DNA of 8,920 nucleotides from an uncultured Janibacter sp. (GTDB lineage Bacteria; Actinomycetota; Actinomycetes; Actinomycetales; Dermatophilaceae), in NCBI GenBank assembly GCA_946222495.1, contig CAMICF010000118.1, positions 1 to 8,920 on the forward strand. The letters run 5' to 3'. Made by a program: the position numbers and the translations under genes. Within the stretch, counting starts at the first letter, position 1. Each line of letters begins with the position of its first letter. The notes below the pieces were generated by a model that worked only from the letters and a program-made list of their open reading frames with translations, did no database searches and was not told the DNA's origin. Positions 6,573-8,920 of the stretch are shown piece after piece.

Positions 6573-7982
6573 AGCCTGTGCCAGGGAGTCTAGGTTCTCC
6601 TGGTAGGCCTCCGCAGGGGTGCGCCATCCCAGCGACTTGCGGGGTCGCGCGTTGAGGGTGGCGACGACGGCTTGGAGTTCTTCGAGGCTCCACCGGGACA
6701 GGTCGGTTCCTTTCGGGAAGTATTGGCGCAGTAGTCCGTTGGTGTTCTCGTTGCTGGGCCGCTGCCACGGCGAGTGCGGGTCGGCGAAGTAGACATCGAT
6801 GCCGGCGTCGAGCTTCAGTCGGGCGTGTTGGGCCAGCTCGCCGCCCTGGTCCCAGGTCAACGACCGGCGCAGCTGCTCGGGTAGGACACCGATCTGGGCG
6901 GTGATGGCCTCTCGGACCGCTTGGGCGCCGTGCCCGGCTAGCGGTGGGCCGTTCTTGACGTACGGCGCGGCACCGAAGGCGTCCATGCGGGGTAGGTGCA
7001 GGAGCATCGTGAACCGGCTGGTGCGCTCCACGAGCGTGCCGATCGCTGACTTCTCCAGTCCGATGATCAGATCGCCTTCCCAGTGACCAGGCGTGGCACG
7101 GTCGTCGGCCTCGGCGGGCCGCTGGCTGAACTTGACCTCGTCGGTGACGAAACTGCGGCCACTGCGGCGCGTGCGCGCGCGTGGCTCGCGCAGTGCACGC
7201 CCGGTGCGCAGGCAAGCGGTCAGCTCCCGCTTCAACGCCCCGCGCCCTTGGACGTACAGCGACTGGTAGATCGTCTCGTGAGAGATCCTCATGGACTCAT
7301 CATCAGGGAAATCGAGCGGGAGCCGGCGGCTGATCTGCTCCGGACTCCAGCACGTGCCCCATCGCCGGTCCTGTCGGCGACCGTGACGACGCCCGGCCCA
7401 GGGCACGTTCGGGCCCGCGATGGGACGCCCGTCGACATCGGTGACCGCGCCGGCGAGTTTGTCCTCGACGTACGCACGCAGCCTTGCGTTGCCAGCGAGC
7501 TTGGCTCCCTTGGGGCGCTTGGCGGCCTGCTGCGCCTTCCACTGCGCCACGCCTGCGCGATGGACCCGCTGATCGCTCCTGGTGGCGGCGTTGCGGCGCA
7601 GCTCACGAGAGACCGTCCCCGGGTCACGTCCGATCGCGCGGGCGACCTCGCGCACACCGTGTCCTTGGGCGACCAGGATGGCGATCTCCTCCCGCTCCGC
7701 GAAGGAGAGGTACCGCCCGGTGGGTTCGGCCAGACAGATCGGTGACATGCCGCCGGCGTGGCGAAACCATCGCGACCCCACCGGCGTCGACACGCCAACC
7801 ACCGCTGCGCCGTCCTCACTCGAAAGTCTCTCAGCGATCAGCCGCCAGAACGCGCGCTCCACCGCACGCGAGGGCTCCGGACGCCCCGGTGATCGCACCG
7901 CCGGTCGTAACGCCCGATCCGCTACCCACTGTCGACGAGCACCCGCCGGCGCTTGTGGCATTTGCTTCCTTGGTCGTCCCAT
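6552..7982 (-). CDS. IS30-family transposase
   Basis: A 476-residue DDE transposase that cuts and joins the element's ends. The N-terminal part carries a helix-turn-helix-like segment around FWRLIAERLSSEDGAAVVGVS (45-65) with RWFRHAGGM (71-79), as in actinobacterial IS30 proteins. A second helix-turn-helix is SFAEREEIAILVAQGHGVRE then VARAIGRDPGTVSRELRRNA (93-132). The catalytic core has GHWEGDLIIG (D304), LTWDQGGEL (D378) and NENTNGLLRQY (E412); 33 residues separate D378 and E412, the IS30 spacing. The frame is open well upstream, but ATG 7982 was chosen for its GGAGGT (7993-7988) 5 bases before it and for lying inside the element. No frameshift or missing catalytic residue is seen. Its Shine-Dalgarno and start are in a hairpin arm, which should limit translation from read-through transcripts. 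Confidence 0.93.
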   Translation of the reverse strand: MGRPRKQMPQAPAGARRQWVADRALRPAVRSPGRPEPSRAVERAFWRLIAERLSSEDGAAVVGVSTPVGSRWFRHAGGMSPICLAEPTGRYLSFAEREEIAILVAQGHGVREVARAIGRDPGTVSRELRRNAATRSDQRVHRAGVAQWKAQQAAKRPKGAKLAGNARLRAYVEDKLAGAVTDVDGRPIAGPNVPWAGRRHGRRQDRRWGTCWSPEQISRRLPLDFPDDESMRISHETIYQSLYVQGRGALKRELTACLRTGRALREPRARTRRSGRSFVTDEVKFSQRPAEADDRATPGHWEGDLIIGLEKSAIGTLVERTSRFTMLLHLPRMDAFGAAPYVKNGPPLAGHGAQAVREAITAQIGVLPEQLRRSLTWDQGGELAQHARLKLDAGIDVYFADPHSPWQRPSNENTNGLLRQYFPKGTDLSRWSLEELQAVVATLNARPRKSLGWRTPAEAYQENLDSLAQAGVATAP

Positions 7983-8016
7983 CCAACACCTCCATGTCGA
8001 GGTGTTGGGACGACCA
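7971..8016 (-). promoter_or_regulatory. Hairpin masking the transposase ribosome site and start codon
   Basis: On the coding (-) strand the arm TGGTCGTCCCAACACCTC (8016-7999), a 6-nt loop and a second arm ending GGGACGACCA (7992-7971) pair over 18 bp with one 4-nt bulge (GGAT). The second arm contains the GGAGGT ribosome site (partly) and the bulge/ATG at 7982-7980. The first arm lies in the terminal repeat (8001-8028). A transcript entering from outside would carry both arms and hide the start; this resembles known anti-read-through control in IS10/IS50-type elements. That function is inferred. Confidence 0.65.
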
Positions 8017-8028
8017 CTGGAATCCGCC
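8001..8028. repeat. IS30 terminal inverted repeat, transposase 5' side
   Basis: On the + strand it begins GGTGTTGGGACG and ends GGAATCCGCC, the imperfect partner of 6545-6572. Its inner part doubles as the upstream arm of the translation-masking hairpin. Only about 46 bases separate its outer end from the transposase ATG, leaving little room for a complete internal promoter. Confidence 0.88.
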
Positions 8029-8031
8029 CTG
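8029..8031. repeat. Target-site duplication CTG (right copy)
   Basis: Matches 6542-6544 and, read on the - strand, is the CAG (Gln) codon of the IS3 motif HSDKGVQ. Confidence 0.85.
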
Positions 8032-8085
8032 CACTCCCTTGTCGCTGTGATGGACCAATCTCGACAGGGGGACTGCTGCACGCGT
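8029..8085 (-). pseudogene. IS3-family transposase OrfB, internal fragment upstream of the IS30 insertion
   Basis: The - strand reads TRAAVPLSRLVHHSDKGVQ, the segment with the second catalytic Asp of IS3-family transposases. It continues in frame at 6544 (QYLAIRYTERL) after excision of the IS30. Upstream of about 8085 the similarity fades, so the N-terminal half of OrfB, all of OrfA and the other terminal repeat are missing. The right limit is approximate. Confidence 0.75.
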
Positions 8086-8191
8086 AGGTGACATCTGATC
8101 TGGCTTGCCCGCAGCCTCCTCGCCGCGCCGACCACGTGCCGGCGCGGCGAGGGGTCCTGCCGCCGACATCCCACGACAGGCGACTCATAGA
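8086..8191. other. Intergenic junction between IS3 remnant and metal-type locus
   Basis: No convincing gene. It contains a strong GC-rich hairpin (8111-8160) and a candidate promoter reaching 8193. The truncation point of the IS3 remnant is presumably near the left edge of this stretch. Confidence 0.5.
8111..8160. terminator. Long GC-rich hairpin, terminator-like
   Basis: A perfect 13-bp stem CCTCGCCGCGCCG (8118-8130) / CGGCGCGGCGAGG (8140-8152) has a 9-nt loop containing CACGTG. An outer GCAG (8111-8114) / CTGC (8157-8160) can add pairing. There is no T-tract on either strand, as is frequent for actinobacterial terminators. It may have ended a lost upstream gene or may insulate the right locus from the insertion elements. 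Confidence 0.55.
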
Positions 8192-8193
8192 AT
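8163..8193 (+). promoter_or_regulatory. Candidate promoter for the DUF6153-like gene
   Basis: A -10-like TAGAAT (8188-8193) has a -35-like CCGACA (8163-8168, 4 of 6 with TTGACA) with a long 19-bp spacer. Transcription from it would begin near 8200, i.e. at the ATG at 8201, giving a leaderless message. No Shine-Dalgarno precedes either ATG, which fits. A weak prediction. Confidence 0.3.
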
Positions 8194-8200
8194 GTGGGCC

Positions 8201-8632
8201 ATGGCCCCCGACCACAGCGCGCGCACGCAGGTTGGTCGCACGCTTCAGCCTCCATGGGGCCTGCTGGTTCTGGGGCTGGCCACCGCGGTGGCCGCAGGCA
8301 TCCTTGCCATGCACGGATTCTCCGTCGGCCATCACATGCCGGGCGAGGTGTCCACGCAGCAGGTGGACTCGAGCACGAGCCACCACACGCATCAAGACCC
8401 AGCGAGCTCGGGCGCACATTCATGTCCGTCCCCCGGCTGCGACGAGCACGGCTCGATGGCCGCGATGTGTTTGTTCATGCTGCTGTGGCTGGTGACCCTC
8501 GTGCCACGGCGCGGTGGCTCCTCGTGGCGATGGCAACCCCCGTGGGTGACCTGGCTCGCTGCCCAGTCACCACTCCCACCGGGGCACCTGTCACGCGTTT
8601 CGTTGATTCGGCTGTGCATCAGCCGAACGTGA
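8201..8632 (+). CDS. DUF6153-like His-rich small membrane protein
   Basis: A 143-residue protein. A basic N-terminus is followed by a membrane helix GLLVLGLATAVAAGILAMHG (20-39), whose GILAMHG end is typical of DUF6153 proteins. Next is an extracytoplasmic loop rich in His and with two Cys (H44, H45, H61, H62, H64, H73, C75, C80, H83), a second helix AAMCLFMLLWLVTLV (87-101) and a basic/Trp/Pro-rich tail. The His/Cys loop suggests metal binding; the function is not established. DUF6153 genes often sit beside DUF305 genes in actinobacterial copper or metal clusters, as here. The start is uncertain: ATG 8192 (three residues longer) is also in frame; 8201 is preferred because 8192 falls inside the candidate -10 box. 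Confidence 0.72.
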   Translation: MAPDHSARTQVGRTLQPPWGLLVLGLATAVAAGILAMHGFSVGHHMPGEVSTQQVDSSTSHHTHQDPASSGAHSCPSPGCDEHGSMAAMCLFMLLWLVTLVPRRGGSSWRWQPPWVTWLAAQSPLPPGHLSRVSLIRLCISRT

Positions 8633-8643
8633 GCATGCGTCTC

Positions 8644-8677
8644 GCGTCCGACCACGCCACACGGCGTCGCCGGACGC
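8644..8677. other. Intergenic hairpin between the DUF6153-like and DUF305 genes
   Basis: An outer stem GCGTCCG (8644-8650) / CGGACGC (8671-8677) and an inner stem CGCC (8655-8658) / GGCG (8663-8666) are separated by a symmetric 4x4 internal loop, with tetraloop ACAC. It is followed by no T-tract. It could attenuate or stabilise a shared transcript or partly terminate the first gene. Confidence 0.4.
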
Positions 8678-8723
8678 AGTCCTGCCCGATCAACGACACC
8701 AGACAAAGGAACCGCGATTTCGC

Positions 8724-8920
8724 ATGCGCAAGAACACCATCACCAAGACATTGGCGACCGCCGCGGCAGCCACCCTCACCGTCAGCGGCTGCTCCCAAGG
8801 CAGTAGCAGCCACGACTCCCACGGCGGCAGCGAGAGCGGCAGTAGCCAGGCGTCGGCACAGTTCAACGACGCCGACGTCACCTACGCCGAAGGCATGATC
8901 ATGCATCACCAGCAGGCCGT
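8724..8920 (+). CDS. DUF305 domain-containing lipoprotein, 5' part
   Basis: The first 65 codons of a gene that runs off the window. The N-terminus is a lipoprotein signal: MRKNTITK, an Ala/Thr-rich hydrophobic stretch and lipobox TVSGC with the lipidated Cys at residue 23. A Ser/Gly/His-rich linker (24-46) precedes the start of the DUF305 domain, FNDADVTYAEGMIMHHQQAV, whose HHQQA motif is the family signature (ferritin-like helical domain). AAAGGA at 8705-8710 is a plausible but distant ribosome site (13 bases). The mature protein should be anchored outside the membrane. A role in copper/metal tolerance is inferred from the family's usual neighbours and from the His-rich gene upstream; it is not shown directly. 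Confidence 0.9.
   Translation, partial: MRKNTITKTLATAAAATLTVSGCSQGSSSHDSHGGSESGSSQASAQFNDADVTYAEGMIMHHQQA

Larger units (their letters stand above)
6545..8028 (-). mobile_element. Complete IS30-family insertion sequence, 1484 bp
   Basis: The element is bounded by 28-bp imperfect inverted repeats (6545-6572 and 8001-8028; 20 of 28 positions match, with the inner CAACACC identical) and flanked by a 3-bp CTG duplication. It holds one transposase gene on the - strand that fills nearly all of it. It is inserted in an older IS3-family remnant in the same orientation as that transposase. Both ends and the reading frame look intact, so it may still be mobile, and the insertion is more recent than the IS3 decay. 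Confidence 0.93.

Noticed and set aside
7083..7745. Open + strand frame opposite the IS30 transposase
   Set aside because: It has no recognisable motifs, and the opposite strand carries the full DDE transposase.
7983..8423. N-terminal extension of the IS30 transposase frame beyond the element
   Set aside because: The frame stays open but crosses the terminal repeat and target duplication into unrelated DNA. ATG 7982 with GGAGGT is the natural start.
1..8920. CRISPR array, tRNA or rRNA genes
   Set aside because: No regularly spaced short repeats, cloverleaf-like segments or rRNA-like sequence were seen on either strand.

Overview
The window is high-GC DNA from an actinobacterium, probably a member of the Micrococcales. 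The evidence is strong G/C bias at third codon positions, GTG starts, short-overlap operon architecture and actinobacterial-type gene families. The genus-level placement is inference. It has three parts: a chromosomal operon (1-5867), a decayed mobile-element patch (about 5868-8085), and the start of a second locus (about 8086-8920).

Operon, + strand. The last 24 codons of a FAD-dependent oxidoreductase (2-76) are followed by a DUF1365 protein (73-825), a cyclopropane-fatty-acid-synthase-like methyltransferase (822-2096), a short-chain dehydrogenase (2093-2845), a DNA photolyase (2842-4213), a CPBP-type membrane protease (4210-4923) and an NmrA/SDR-like NAD(P)-binding protein (4932-5867). Five consecutive junctions are 4-bp stop/start overlaps (GTGA or ATGA); only the last gene has its own spaced Shine-Dalgarno. 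The order FAD oxidoreductase - DUF1365 - fatty-acid methyltransferase is the one around ufaA1 in Mycobacterium tuberculosis (Rv0449c-Rv0448c-Rv0447c). Related sets accompany photolyase in proteobacterial singlet-oxygen regulons. A membrane-lipid methylation module coupled to light or oxidative damage repair is the most economical reading. The photolyase is broken: a net 20-nt loss removes the conserved residues after HNR and shifts the frame.

Mobile patch, - strand. A complete IS30-family insertion sequence (6545-8028, 1484 bp, 28-bp imperfect terminal inverted repeats, 3-bp target duplication CTG) sits inside the transposase gene of a 5'-truncated IS3-family element. Removing the IS30 and one CTG restores the IS3 reading frame exactly. 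The IS30 transposase looks intact (DDE at D304, D378, E412). Its ribosome-binding site and start codon lie in one arm of a long hairpin that overlaps the terminal repeat. To the left, 5868-6205 holds an unidentified, truncated coding fragment on the - strand.

Right locus, + strand. After a strong GC-rich hairpin (8111-8160) come a His-rich two-helix membrane protein resembling DUF6153 (8201-8632) and the 5' end of a DUF305 lipoprotein (8724 to the window edge). This pair is often associated with copper or other metal handling in actinobacteria. No tRNA, rRNA or CRISPR array was seen.
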